A stretch of DNA of 64,000 nucleotides from Deltaproteobacteria bacterium (GTDB taxonomy: Bacteria > Desulfobacterota > GWC2-55-46): contig JACRCL010000001.1 of the NCBI GenBank assembly GCA_016219015.1, positions 134,308 through 198,307 on the forward strand, written 5' to 3'. Below, in pieces: positions 7,196-16,054 of the stretch. The translations under genes and the position numbers were made by a program. Below the pieces are notes generated by a model, which saw only the letters and a program-made list of their open reading frames with translations, searched no databases and was not told the origin of the DNA. Each line of letters begins with the position of its first letter. Within the stretch, counting starts at the first letter, position 1.

Positions 7196-7517
7196 CCTCA
7201 GGGTCCTTCGGTATCACCTTCTCGATAAAGTCCTTCTTCACCCAGCCGACTACACCTCCAAGCACGTCAGGCAGCCTTACCTTGTAGTAGCCAATCCTTT
7301 CATCAAGTATCAGCACCTGAAGGCCCGGCAGCACCTTGCCTATGACCATTATCTGGGCGGGCGAGTCCCACAGGTTTATCTGCACCCTCCCCTTTGACCA
7401 GTTGTATTCCTTTACGAAAAATTCAAAATCGTGCAGGAGTGCGTACTCCCGGCATTCGCTTGCCTTGGCGTCAGCCGCAACGAACAGAAGAAAGACTATG
7501 ACCAGGAATCTCCTCAT
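7179..7517 (-). CDS. Secreted SH3-like domain protein
   Basis: 112 residues from the ATG at 7517; a GTG one codon upstream is possible. Residues 1-20 form a signal peptide ending near AKA/SEC. The rest resembles a bacterial SH3 domain: INLWDSPAQ, a central IGKVLPGLQVLIL, and a VGWVKKDFIE ending typical of the last strands. Such domains usually bind peptidoglycan or peptides. Three cysteines may form disulphides. It is convergent with motB and overlaps its 3' end by 17 bp. Confidence 0.65.
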   Translation of the reverse strand: MRRFLVIVFLLFVAADAKASECREYALLHDFEFFVKEYNWSKGRVQINLWDSPAQIMVIGKVLPGLQVLILDERIGYYKVRLPDVLGGVVGWVKKDFIEKVIPKDPEAIDCG

Positions 7518-7622
7518 CACTTACACTTCGACATTTTTTTGAGCGGACTTTAGGCGAAAGTTTAATTTTTAGATGGATTTCAATTAGTTAGGATTCTGTC
7601 CAAAGGCCCTGTCCTCTCCTTA

Positions 7623-7651
7623 TTGCCTGGCCCCTGCCTCTCTGATATACT
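7623..7651 (+). promoter_or_regulatory. Candidate sigma-70 promoter for the aldehyde dehydrogenase gene
   Basis: TTGCCT (7623-7628), a 17-bp spacer and TATACT (7646-7651). Transcription from here would carry the whole of repeat A2 in a leader of about 170 bases. Confidence 0.45.
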
Positions 7652-7689
7652 TTTTTTAACCGGGGTGCTGAAAAACCCGGAATTTATTC

Positions 7690-7813
7690 AGGCTGCTCAA
7701 AAAGCTCCAGATGCGAGGCGTCATTAAAATAGGGGAGCGAGGAATGAGGCGTACTCTCCTTACGTTATGACAAGACGCAGACAACAAAGCAGATGGACTT
7801 TTTCAGCAGCCTG
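7690..7813 (+). repeat. Repeat family A, copy A2
   Basis: A 124-bp copy with the most complete ends: CAGGCTGCTCAAAAAGC at the left, and the inverse GACTTTTTCAGCAGCCTG at the right. It fills the gap just upstream of the aldehyde dehydrogenase and would be part of its 5' leader. The middle differs from A1 and A3, and the hairpin there is degraded. Confidence 0.85.
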
Positions 7814-7830
7814 GTATGCCGGAGGGGCGG

Positions 7831-9324
7831 ATGACCGCAAACTATAAAAACCTTATTAACGGCAAATGGACTGATTCGGCGTCGGGCAAGACGCTCAAGA
7901 GCGTAAACCCGGCGAATACGGACGAGGTCATAGGGACGGTCCCGGCTTCCATCGCAAAAGACGTGGACGAGGCCGTCGCCGCCGCCCGGAAGGCGTACCC
8001 CGGCTGGAGACTGCTGCCCGCCCCTAAAAGAGGTGAAATCCTCTTCAGGGCGGCGGAGTTGCTGGTCAAGAGGAAAGACGAGCTCGGCCGCCTCGTCACC
8101 CGCGAGATGGGCAAGGTCCTGCCCGAAGGGCTCGGCGACGTCCAGGAGGCTATAGACATGGCCTACTACATGGCGGGCGAAGGCAGGAGGCTCTCGGGCG
8201 AGACCGTCCCCTCGGAGCTGCCGTCAAAAGACTGCAAGTCGGTCCGAGTCCCCATAGGGGTGTTCGCGCTCATAACCCCCTGGAACTTCCCTATCGCCAT
8301 CCCTTCGTGGAAGCTCCTCCCCTCGATAGTAAGCGGCAATACCGTGGTATTTAAGCCGTCGAGCTATACGCCCGTGTGCGCCACAAGGCTCGTCGAGGTC
8401 CTGCACGAGGCGGGCGTCCCCGAAGGAGTCGTCAACCTCGTCCACGGCACGGGGGATGAAATCGGCGAATACCTTTCCACCCACAGGGGCGTAGACGGCG
8501 TCTCTTTTACCGGCTCCACGGCCGTGGGCGAAAGGCTCGCGAGGATATGCGGCGGGCTGGAGAAGGAGATATCCTGCGAGATGGGCGGGAAGAACCCGAT
8601 TATCGTCATGGACGACGCGAGGCTCGACCTCGCGGTAGAAGGCGCGCTCTGGGCGGCCTTCGGCACTACCGGGCAGAGGTGCACGGCGGCGAGCAGGCTC
8701 ATAGTCCACGAGAAGGTCCACGACAAATTCATAGATATGCTCGCGGCTGCCGCCAAAAAGCTCAAGCTCGGCGACGGGCTCAAAAAAGAGACGGGCGTGG
8801 GCCCGCTCATAAACGAGGCCCAGATGAACAAGGTCCTCGGGTACATAGAGACAGGCAGGAAGGAGGGCGCCAGGCTCCTGCTCGGCGGCAAGAGGAGGAC
8901 CGAAGGAGAGCTGGCAAAGGGTTTTTTCATTGAGCCGACGATATTCACTGGCGTGGACCCGGAGATGAGGATAGCGAGGGAGGAGATATTCGGCCCTGTC
9001 GTGGCCGTACTGAAGGCAAAGGACCTGACGGACGCGATAGGCATAGCCAACGGGGCAGAGTACGGGCTTTCGTCCTCCATATATACCCAGGACGTGAACA
9101 ACACGGCCATAGCGGAAAGGGACCTCGAGGCCGGGATAGTCTATATAAACGCCCCGACCATCGGGGCCGAGATACAGCTCCCGTTCGGGGGGACCAAGAA
9201 AAGCGGGCTCGGGCGCAAAGAGGCCGGGGGAAGGGGCGGCGCGCTCGACATGTTCACGAAATGGAAGGTCGTGTACAGGGACTTCAGCGGCAGGCTACAG
9301 CGCGCGCAGATTGATAAGGAGTGA
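7831..9324 (+). CDS. NAD(P)-dependent aldehyde dehydrogenase
   Basis: 497 residues from the ATG at 7831, which has GGAGG 6 bp upstream; an ATG at 7816 lies at the repeat end without a binding site. It is a full-length ALDH: TPWNFPIAIP, the Rossmann motif FTGSTAVG (near 228), catalytic Glu250 in CEMGGKNP, catalytic Cys284 in GQRCTAASR, and the C-terminal EEIFGPVV and PFGGTKKSGLGR. It oxidises an aldehyde to an acid. The substrate is not readable by eye. The aminotransferase and proline dehydrogenase nearby make a semialdehyde from amino-acid breakdown plausible, including glutamate semialdehyde from proline. Confidence 0.9.
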   Translation: MTANYKNLINGKWTDSASGKTLKSVNPANTDEVIGTVPASIAKDVDEAVAAARKAYPGWRLLPAPKRGEILFRAAELLVKRKDELGRLVTREMGKVLPEGLGDVQEAIDMAYYMAGEGRRLSGETVPSELPSKDCKSVRVPIGVFALITPWNFPIAIPSWKLLPSIVSGNTVVFKPSSYTPVCATRLVEVLHEAGVPEGVVNLVHGTGDEIGEYLSTHRGVDGVSFTGSTAVGERLARICGGLEKEISCEMGGKNPIIVMDDARLDLAVEGALWAAFGTTGQRCTAASRLIVHEKVHDKFIDMLAAAAKKLKLGDGLKKETGVGPLINEAQMNKVLGYIETGRKEGARLLLGGKRRTEGELAKGFFIEPTIFTGVDPEMRIAREEIFGPVVAVLKAKDLTDAIGIANGAEYGLSSSIYTQDVNNTAIAERDLEAGIVYINAPTIGAEIQLPFGGTKKSGLGRKEAGGRGGALDMFTKWKVVYRDFSGRLQRAQIDKE

Positions 9325-9370
9325 GGGGCTCACGCCTCAATCTTCTCTGTAACTTTCCCGGCCTTTCTGT

Positions 9371-9376
9371 TATAAT
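9371..9376 (+). promoter_or_regulatory. -10 box upstream of the rubrerythrin-like gene
   Basis: A perfect TATAAT 56 bp upstream of the ATG at 9433. No good -35 hexamer stands at 16-18 bp. The gene has a clear AGGAGG ribosome binding site (9418-9423). Confidence 0.45.
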
Positions 9377-9432
9377 CCGCCTCGTTCGGCGCTGACAGAC
9401 GAATTTATTTTTCATTAGGAGGTAGGACTTTT

Positions 9433-9933
9433 ATGGACCCGGTTCATTTTACTGGCAATGAAGTGCTCGAGATGGCCGTAAGGATAGAGGAAAACGGGCT
9501 TAAGTTCTACACCGACGCCGGCAAGGCGTCTAAGGACAGGTCCGTAAAAGATCTCTTCAAGACCCTTGCCGAGGAAGAAGGACGCCACATTAAGGTCTTC
9601 CTCGACCTCAAGAAGCTCCTGGGCGAGGACGAGCAGGCCTCCGTTGGCTTCGACGCCTACCTCGAAGAGGCTTCGCTGTACTTGAAGGCGCTCGCCGATA
9701 CCGAGGTCTTCACCAGGCCCGAGGGCGGGAAGAAATTCGCCGGGACGGTCCACGGCGAGCGGGACGTGCTCAATACCGCCATAGGCATGGAGAAGGACTC
9801 GCTCCTTTTCTATTACGAAATACTGAAGATGATAAGGGAGAAGGACAGGGCCGTCGTCGAAAGCCTCATCGAGCAGGAAAAGAACCACCTGAGAAAGCTC
9901 ACGGAAGTCCTCTCAGGCCTTGCCGGTAAATAG
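9433..9933 (+). CDS. Rubrerythrin-like ferritin-family di-iron protein
   Basis: 166 residues forming an all-helical ferritin-like domain. Glutamates and histidines are placed as in rubrerythrins: a first-helix Glu near 20 (RIEENGLKFY), EEEGRHIKVF near 47-56, MEKDSLLFYYE near 118, and EQEKNHLRKL near 146-155. These would ligate a di-iron centre. There is no C-terminal rubredoxin domain, so this is the erythrin-only type. Such proteins usually reduce peroxide in anaerobes. A zinc-ribbon protein is encoded 18 bp downstream and may act with it. Confidence 0.82.
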   Translation: MDPVHFTGNEVLEMAVRIEENGLKFYTDAGKASKDRSVKDLFKTLAEEEGRHIKVFLDLKKLLGEDEQASVGFDAYLEEASLYLKALADTEVFTRPEGGKKFAGTVHGERDVLNTAIGMEKDSLLFYYEILKMIREKDRAVVESLIEQEKNHLRKLTEVLSGLAGK

Positions 9934-9951
9934 AAAAGGAGCCGCCTTTAA

Positions 9952-10200
9952 ATGACACAGTACGTAAAGACCTACTCATGCCCCACGTGCGGGGCCACGG
10001 CGAGCGGCAGGGGGCATCTCTGCCACCCGAGGAAAGAGGCCCCGCCCTTCCAGTGCGAGTTCTGCGGCAAGACCGTAAACGACGCGCGGCACGTCTGCAC
10101 GACCATGCTCGACAGGATAGAGTACATCTGCAAGAAATGCGGCCGACTGGCCATCTACGATTCTCTCCTCTGCGAGCCCGCCCCGATAGACGAGGAATAA
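9952..10200 (+). CDS. Small double zinc-ribbon protein
   Basis: 82 residues with many cysteines and histidines: CPTCG, HLCH, CEFCG, HVC and CKKCG. They suggest two or more zinc (or iron) binding knuckles, and one pair could resemble a rubredoxin site. AAAGGAG lies upstream. It sits between the rubrerythrin-like gene and the aminotransferase with short gaps (18 and 9 bp), so it is co-transcribed. Its function is unknown; an electron-donor role to the di-iron protein is only a guess from position. Confidence 0.7.
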   Translation: MTQYVKTYSCPTCGATASGRGHLCHPRKEAPPFQCEFCGKTVNDARHVCTTMLDRIEYICKKCGRLAIYDSLLCEPAPIDEE

Positions 10201-10209
10201 ACCAGGCCC

Positions 10210-11481
10210 ATGGCAAAGGATACCCTTAAGAGGTCTAAAAGGCTAATAACCCCGGCCCTCGTCTTCCATACGGACATAGTCGTAAAAAAGGCCGGGGGCC
10301 TGTATGTCGAGGGCGAGGACGGGAAGAGGTACATGGACTTCACTTCCGGGCTCGCCACGGCCAACGTCGGCCACTGCCCCCCGGAGGTCATCGAGGCCGC
10401 TTCTGCCCAGATGCGTAAGTTCATACACTCGGGGTGCATCTTCCATTACGATTCCGAGGTCGAGCTGGCGGAAAGGCTTGCCGGAATAACCCCGGGTTCC
10501 ATAGAGATGTTCTTCTTCTCAAACAGCGGCTCCGAGGCCGTGGAGGGGGCGATAAAGCTTGCGCGGCACTCCACCAACAGGCAGGGCATCATAGCGTTTA
10601 CCGGCGGCTTCCACGGCCGGACATTGGGCGCTGTCTCTCTTACCACGTCGGCAGCCAGGTACAGGAGGCGCTACCACCCGCTATTGCCTTCGGTATTCCA
10701 TTCACCCTACCCTTACTGCTACCGCTGCCCGATGGGGCAGAATGTCAATACGTGCTCAACCGACTGCTTCAACTACCTTGAGCGCATACTCAAATACCAG
10801 ATAACGCCCGAAGAAGTCGCCTGCATGGTCATAGAGCCGGTGCTCGGCGAAGGCGGCTACATAGCCCCGCCTTTCGAGTTCATGAAAAGGCTCAAGGGAC
10901 TCTGCAAAAGAGAAGGGATACTGCTCGTAGCCGACGAGGTGCAGACAGGCTTCGGCAGGACCGGCAGGTGGTTCGCCTCAGAGCATTTCGACCTGAAGCC
11001 CGACATCATCACCATGGCCAAGGGCATAGCCTCCGGGTTCCCCCTGAGCGCCTTCGGGGCCTCGAAAAAGATAATGTCGAAGTGGCCCCCCGGCGCGCAC
11101 GGCACGACCTTCGGGGGCAACCCCGTGGCCTGCGCCGCGGCCTGCGCGACTATAGATAAGATAAAAAAAGAAAATCTCCTCCAAAACGCCGTCACTATAG
11201 GCGCCCACGCTGTATCCCGCCTCAAGGAGATGCAGAAAAAGTCCAGCCGTATCGGCGACGTGCGGGGCCTGGGATTGATGATAGGCGTGGAGTTCGTGAA
11301 AAAGGACGGCCAACCCGACAGAGAAGGGCTCATCAAGGTCATGAGGAAGTGCCTCGCTAAAGGGCTTGTGATAGTCGAATGCGGGGTCGATAAGAACGTC
11401 GCGCGCCTCATGCCGCCGCTTACGATAACGCGGACCGAGATGGACAGGGCCCTCGATATCCTTGAGGAGGCCGTTGTTTGA
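10210..11481 (+). CDS. Class III (4-aminobutyrate/ornithine-type) aminotransferase
   Basis: 423 residues, the usual size. PLP-enzyme signs: SNSGSEAVEGAIKLAR near 104-119, GGFHGRTLG near 132-140, Asp242 in LLVADEVQTGFGRTG for the pyridine nitrogen, and Lys271 in ITMAKGIASG for the Schiff base. A cysteine cluster CYRCP...C...C (170-186) is shared with a subset of GabT-like enzymes. It should move an omega- or alpha-amino group to 2-oxoglutarate, giving a semialdehyde that the neighbouring ALDH could oxidise. Substrate specificity cannot be told by eye. Its TGA overlaps the TTG start of the next gene. Confidence 0.88.
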   Translation: MAKDTLKRSKRLITPALVFHTDIVVKKAGGLYVEGEDGKRYMDFTSGLATANVGHCPPEVIEAASAQMRKFIHSGCIFHYDSEVELAERLAGITPGSIEMFFFSNSGSEAVEGAIKLARHSTNRQGIIAFTGGFHGRTLGAVSLTTSAARYRRRYHPLLPSVFHSPYPYCYRCPMGQNVNTCSTDCFNYLERILKYQITPEEVACMVIEPVLGEGGYIAPPFEFMKRLKGLCKREGILLVADEVQTGFGRTGRWFASEHFDLKPDIITMAKGIASGFPLSAFGASKKIMSKWPPGAHGTTFGGNPVACAAACATIDKIKKENLLQNAVTIGAHAVSRLKEMQKKSSRIGDVRGLGLMIGVEFVKKDGQPDREGLIKVMRKCLAKGLVIVECGVDKNVARLMPPLTITRTEMDRALDILEEAVV

Positions 11482-13643
11482 TAAAGGTCCGCAAACCCGT
11501 CGCCGTTGCCATCTCCATAGCGGCCATCGCCATATTTTTTCTTCAGCTCGATAACATCCTTGTCGGAAGGCTGCCCCAGGCGCAGGCGCTCGTAGCGCTC
11601 TCCCGGTTCTTGAGCTTCGTCGGCAACGGCGGCTTCCTGATAGCCGTGTGCGCGGCCCTCTATCTATTCGGGTTAAGCTCCAAAGGCCTTTCACTGAGGA
11701 ACGCGGGCAAAGAAGCCGCATTTTCACTCGTCCTATCAGGCGCGGTGACGCACGTCTTGAAGGCCGCGTTCGAGAGGCCGAGGATAAACAGCGGCGCGGG
11801 CGCCGCCATAAGGCTCCTTGAGAACCCGTCCCTGTTCGACCTTACCGGCAGGTTCAACTCCTTCCCCTCCGGACACACGGCTGCGGCGTTCGCCGTGGCG
11901 TACGTGCTGGCTAAGAGGTACCCGCGCTTTTCGCTTATATTCTATACGACAGCCGCGCTCATAGGCGCGGCCCGTGTCTACCTCGGCTCGCACTACCCTA
12001 CCGACGTCCTGGCTGGCGCTTTCGTCGGGGTCTGCGCGGGTTATCTCGTGACGGCGAGTGAAAGGGCGCGGGAGAAGTGGCTCATCGCGGGCCTTTGCCT
12101 CCTGATACTGTCGGTATCGTTCTTCAAGACGGGCGGGTTTTTCCTTTTCGACGTGGACGAGGCGGTCTTCTCCGAGGCGTCGAGGGAGATGGTCGAGACC
12201 GGCGATTATATCACCCCTACATACAACTACGAGCCGAGGTACGACAAGCCCGTCCTCATATACTGGCTCATGTCGGCATCCTTCAAGCTCTTCGGCCTAA
12301 CCGAGTTCGCGGCACGGTTCACCTCGTCGCTCTTCGGCTCTCTGCTCGTTTTCATGACCTTCCTTTTCATGAGGCGCGTAAAGGGCGGCTCCGCCGCATT
12401 CTTCGCCGCGCTCGCGCTTCTTTTGAACCTCGAGTATTTCGTATACACCCATTCCGCGGTAACGGACATGACGCTCGCGTTCTTCGTCTCGGCGTCGATA
12501 TATTCCTTTTACCTCGGCGCCTTCGAGGACAGGAAATGGTTTACGGCCTTCTGGGTCTCAGCCGCGCTCGCGGTGCTGACGAAAGGCGCGGTAGGGCTCC
12601 TCTTCCCGTTAGCCGTGGCGTTCCTGTTCTCCATGCTCTCAAAGGACATGACGAGGGTAAAAGGGCTCTTTAGCCCGAGGCTCATCGCGCTTTTTCTCGT
12701 CATATCCGCGCCGTGGTTCGCGGCGCAATTTTACATAAACGGCTGGGAGTTCTTCAACGCGTTCGTCATAAAGCACCACATACATCGCTACTCGGAGGTG
12801 ATTTCGAGCCACGGCGGGCCTTTCTACTTCTACCTCGGCGTCCTTGTTGCCGGGTTTTTCCCGTGGGTGGCCTTCCTGCCGGGGGCCGTATACCGGGGGA
12901 TCAAGGAGCGGCTCGACCCGCTTTCGGACCTGTACCTCCTTTCATCGGTATGGTTCATCTTCGTGCTCGTCTTTTTTTCGATAGCGAAGACGAAACTGCC
13001 CAATTACATATTCCCTCTCTTCCCCGCGGGCGCGATACTCGCGGGGCTTTCGATAGCGGAGCTTGTCGAAGAAAAAAGAGGGAAAGGCGCTGTCTACATC
13101 CTCATCATAATATCGCTCGCCTTCGCCGCCTCTCTTTTCATATTGCCTTCGACGCATATAAAGATGGACATCATTCTGCCCCCCTGGTTTTTCTACACCG
13201 CCGGGGCGTGTTTCCTCGCGATAGCCGTGCTGGCGGCATTGTCGCTTTTAAACCCGCTTAAGCCCGTGCTCGCGATATGCGCCGTGGTGGCGGGGCTTAT
13301 TATATTTTTGAGGCTATACGCGCTACCGCCCGTGAACATATACCTCCAGAGGACGCTTTACGATTACTCCAGATACGCGGGGAGCCGCCTCGACAAAAAG
13401 GGCGTGCTCGCCACGTACGAGCTAAATAAGCCCTCGATAGCCTTCTACGCGGCCAGAAAGACGCTCAAGGTCGAAAAAAGCGCCGAGTGCGACATAAAGG
13501 AGTACGCCAAGAGGACCGGCCTCGTCGTGATAACAACGGCCCCGAAATACGCGGAGTCCGAGGAGCTTAAGAAACTTCAGGTGCTGGACGCGAAGGGCGG
13601 GTATATGCTCCTTGGCACCAAAGAGATGCCGCCGTTTAAATAA
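11478..13643 (+). CDS. Fusion of a PAP2 lipid phosphatase with an ArnT/PMT-family glycosyltransferase
   Basis: 721 residues with a TTG start that overlaps the previous TGA and has GAGGAGG 7 bp upstream. Residues 1-195 are a membrane PAP2 phosphatase: KAAFERP (95-101), PSGHT (130-134), and Arg166-x5-His172-x3-Asp176. Residues 205 to about 640 are a GT-C glycosyltransferase like ArnT: an acidic DVDEAVFSEASR loop (225-236), RYDKPVLIYW, many membrane segments and KTKLPNYIFPLFP. A soluble tail closes the protein. GT-C enzymes use polyprenyl-phosphate sugars to modify lipid A or proteins. The fused phosphatase could recycle or prepare the lipid carrier. The joint activity is inferred. Confidence 0.85.
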   Translation: MIKVRKPVAVAISIAAIAIFFLQLDNILVGRLPQAQALVALSRFLSFVGNGGFLIAVCAALYLFGLSSKGLSLRNAGKEAAFSLVLSGAVTHVLKAAFERPRINSGAGAAIRLLENPSLFDLTGRFNSFPSGHTAAAFAVAYVLAKRYPRFSLIFYTTAALIGAARVYLGSHYPTDVLAGAFVGVCAGYLVTASERAREKWLIAGLCLLILSVSFFKTGGFFLFDVDEAVFSEASREMVETGDYITPTYNYEPRYDKPVLIYWLMSASFKLFGLTEFAARFTSSLFGSLLVFMTFLFMRRVKGGSAAFFAALALLLNLEYFVYTHSAVTDMTLAFFVSASIYSFYLGAFEDRKWFTAFWVSAALAVLTKGAVGLLFPLAVAFLFSMLSKDMTRVKGLFSPRLIALFLVISAPWFAAQFYINGWEFFNAFVIKHHIHRYSEVISSHGGPFYFYLGVLVAGFFPWVAFLPGAVYRGIKERLDPLSDLYLLSSVWFIFVLVFFSIAKTKLPNYIFPLFPAGAILAGLSIAELVEEKRGKGAVYILIIISLAFAASLFILPSTHIKMDIILPPWFFYTAGACFLAIAVLAALSLLNPLKPVLAICAVVAGLIIFLRLYALPPVNIYLQRTLYDYSRYAGSRLDKKGVLATYELNKPSIAFYAARKTLKVEKSAECDIKEYAKRTGLVVITTAPKYAESEELKKLQVLDAKGGYMLLGTKEMPPFK

Positions 13644-13685
13644 GCTTGATTTTTAACCTGCGCCCGATAAGATTTCCAATAGGTT

Positions 13686-13837
13686 GCGGAAAAACCATTT
13701 CAACCTGTCATTCTGAGCGTGTGAGCCGAAGCCCTGAGCGAAGTGAAGGGGAAGAATCTCGGGTCTAATGAAATCAACTTACGAGATTCTTCGTCGCCTT
13801 CGGCTCCTCAGAATGACAACCTTGGGGCTTTTTCCGC
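13686..13837. repeat. Repeat family B, copy B1
   Basis: The core 13706-13818 begins TGTCATTCTGAG and ends CTCAGAATGACA, with GAAGAATCTC and GAGATTCTTC inverted inside. Outside, GCGGAAAAA (13686) and TTTTTCCGC (ending 13837) extend the symmetry. Elements of this TGTCATTCTGAG type are widespread in bacterial genomes. It fills the gap before the GTPase gene. Confidence 0.8.
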
Positions 13838-13882
13838 GTCCTGCTGACGTTTCCATCTCCTTAAAAATGCGGGGAAAAGAGA

Positions 13883-15196
13883 ATGAGGAAAAAAGTCGTC
13901 ATAATGGGCGCGGCTGGCAGGGACTTCCATAACTTCAACATCCGCTTCAAGGACGACCCCTCCTGCGAGGTCGTCGCGTTCACCGCGGCCCAGATACCTT
14001 TCATCCACGATAGAATTTACCCGCCGGAGCTTTCAGGCCCGCTCTACCCCGAAGGCATCCCCATATTCCGCGAAGAAAAGCTCCCTGAGATAATAAAATC
14101 CCGGAAGGTGGATGAGGTCGTATTCTCCTACAGCGACGTCTCCCACGAGTACATCATGCTGCGGGCCTCGCTTGCGGCCTCGCTCGGCGCGGACTTCGTC
14201 CTCCTTGACGCGGAATCGACTATGCTCAGATCTAACAGGCCCGTCGTCTCGGTCTGCGCCGTAAGGACCGGCTGCGGAAAGAGCGGGGTGACGAGGTTCA
14301 TCGCGAGGGAGGCCGTGCGGGCGGGCAAAAGGCCCGTCGTCATACGCCACCCCATGCCGTACGGTGATATTCTCAAGCAGAGGGTGCAGAGGTTCGAGAG
14401 GTACGAGGACCTTGAGCGGCACGGCTGCACCATCGAGGAGATGGAGGAGTTCGAGCCGCTTATAAACGAAGGGGTCGTCGTCTACGCCGGTATCGATTAC
14501 GGGGAGATACTAACAGAGGCAGAGAAAGAGGCCGACCTTATCATCTGGGACGGCGGCAACAACGACACGCCTTTCATAAGGCCGGACCTCGAACTGACAA
14601 TAGCCGACCCGCTCAGACCCGGCCACGAGCTTAAGTATTATCACGGCGAGGTCAATGTCCGGAGAGCCATGTTCGTCATCATCAACAAGGCCAACAGCGC
14701 AACCGACGAGGCAATCTCCACGGTAACAAGGAACATCAGGACCCTGAACCAGACCGCTGGCATAATAAAGACCGCGTCCGAGGTCACGGTGGATGCTCCG
14801 ATCGAAGGCAAGAGAGTACTTGTAGTCGAGGACGGCCCAACCCTCACTCACGGTGGCATGGACTTCGGCGCCGGGATAATAGCTGCGCGGATGCACGGCG
14901 CCCATCCCGTGGACGCCGGACCGTTCGCCAAAGGCAGCATAAGGGAGACGCTCTCGAACTACCCTAACCTTAAAAACCTCCTCCCGGCGATGGGGTACTC
15001 GAAAGCCCAGATGAAGGAGCTTGAGGAGAGCATAAACTCAACGCCATGCGACGCCGTCCTTATCGCCACGCCCGTTGACCTCGCCAGAGTGATAAAGATA
15101 AAAAAGCCTGCTGTCCGCGTGCGGTACGAGGTGGCCGATATCGGCTCCCCCGGCCTCAAGGGGGTGATAAATGATTTCCTCAAGAGGGCCCTGTGA
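13883..15196 (+). CDS. Cyclic 2,3-diphosphoglycerate synthetase-like P-loop GTPase
   Basis: 437 residues. The N-terminus (KKVVIMGAAGRDFHNFN) is a dinucleotide-type fold and is followed by a P-loop in VRTGCGKSGVTRF (about 127-139). IWDGGNNDTPF near 223-233 and the overall pattern match the COG2403 / cyclic-2,3-diphosphoglycerate-synthetase family. In methanogenic archaea this enzyme makes a thermoprotectant. In bacteria the role is unsettled. It is translationally coupled to proline dehydrogenase: its TGA lies inside the GTGA start of that gene. That link to osmolyte or amino-acid metabolism is suggestive only. Confidence 0.75.
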   Translation: MRKKVVIMGAAGRDFHNFNIRFKDDPSCEVVAFTAAQIPFIHDRIYPPELSGPLYPEGIPIFREEKLPEIIKSRKVDEVVFSYSDVSHEYIMLRASLAASLGADFVLLDAESTMLRSNRPVVSVCAVRTGCGKSGVTRFIAREAVRAGKRPVVIRHPMPYGDILKQRVQRFERYEDLERHGCTIEEMEEFEPLINEGVVVYAGIDYGEILTEAEKEADLIIWDGGNNDTPFIRPDLELTIADPLRPGHELKYYHGEVNVRRAMFVIINKANSATDEAISTVTRNIRTLNQTAGIIKTASEVTVDAPIEGKRVLVVEDGPTLTHGGMDFGAGIIAARMHGAHPVDAGPFAKGSIRETLSNYPNLKNLLPAMGYSKAQMKELEESINSTPCDAVLIATPVDLARVIKIKKPAVRVRYEVADIGSPGLKGVINDFLKRAL

Positions 15197-16041
15197 AAGG
15201 CCTTCTCTTCTTTTTCGCGAAGAGGTACATAGCGGGCACGGATAAAAACGACGCGATAGGGGCGGCCCTGCGGCTCAACAAAGACGGAATACTGGCCACC
15301 ATCGACCACCTCGGTGAAAACGTAAAGAGCGGCCCTGAGGCCCAGGCCGTTACAAACGAATACCTCGCCCTCCTCGACGGTATCAAGGCAACGGGGGCCG
15401 CCTCCACCGTCTCGCTTAAACTTACCCACCTCGGCCTCGATATCTCCAACGACCTTGCCGCCAAAAACGCTGAGACGATAATCGAAAAGGCCGCCGGATG
15501 CGATAACTTCGTCCGCTTCGACATGGAAGGCTCGGCCTACACGCAAAAGACCCTCGACATTTTCCTTAAGCTCCACGGGAAATACCGGAATATGGGCATA
15601 GCGATACAGTCCTACCTTTTAAGGAGCCGGGCCGATATAGAGCTCCTTATAAAAAAGGGCGCGTCCGTCCGCCTGGTGAAGGGCGCTTACAAGGAACCGC
15701 CGGAGATAGCGTTCAGGGATAAGAAGGACGTCGACAAGAACTTCGATTCCATCATGAAGGAACTTCTATCGAAGGGATTCAAGCCCGCGATAGCCACGCA
15801 TGATGAAAAACTTATCGACGAGGCGAAAAGGTTCGCGGACAAGAACGATATCCCCAAAGACAGGTTCGAGTTCCAGATGCTTTTGGGGATAAAGAGAGGC
15901 CTGCAAAAAAGGCTCGCGGACGAGGGCTACAGGGTGCGCGTCTACGTGCCTTACGGACGCGACTGGCTGCCGTACACCATCAGGAGGTTAAAGGAGAGGA
16001 AGGAGAATATTTACTTTGTAGTTAGAAACATATTTGACTAA
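15193..16041 (+). CDS. Monofunctional proline dehydrogenase
   Basis: 282 residues, GTG start in a GTGA overlap with the upstream stop. It shows the PRODH beta/alpha-barrel features: VSLKLTHLGLDIS, FVRFDMEGSAYTQKTLDIF, GIAIQSYLLRS, VRLVKGAYKEP, IATHDEKLIDEA, FEFQMLLGI and VRVYVPYGRDWLPY. These include the FAD- and proline-binding residues of the family. It oxidises proline to pyrroline-5-carboxylate and passes electrons to quinone at the membrane. It is the short bacterial type, not the large PutA. The P5C step would need an ALDH, possibly the one at 7831. Confidence 0.9.
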   Translation: MKGLLFFFAKRYIAGTDKNDAIGAALRLNKDGILATIDHLGENVKSGPEAQAVTNEYLALLDGIKATGAASTVSLKLTHLGLDISNDLAAKNAETIIEKAAGCDNFVRFDMEGSAYTQKTLDIFLKLHGKYRNMGIAIQSYLLRSRADIELLIKKGASVRLVKGAYKEPPEIAFRDKKDVDKNFDSIMKELLSKGFKPAIATHDEKLIDEAKRFADKNDIPKDRFEFQMLLGIKRGLQKRLADEGYRVRVYVPYGRDWLPYTIRRLKERKENIYFVVRNIFD

Positions 16042-16054
16042 AGCGCTATCTCGG

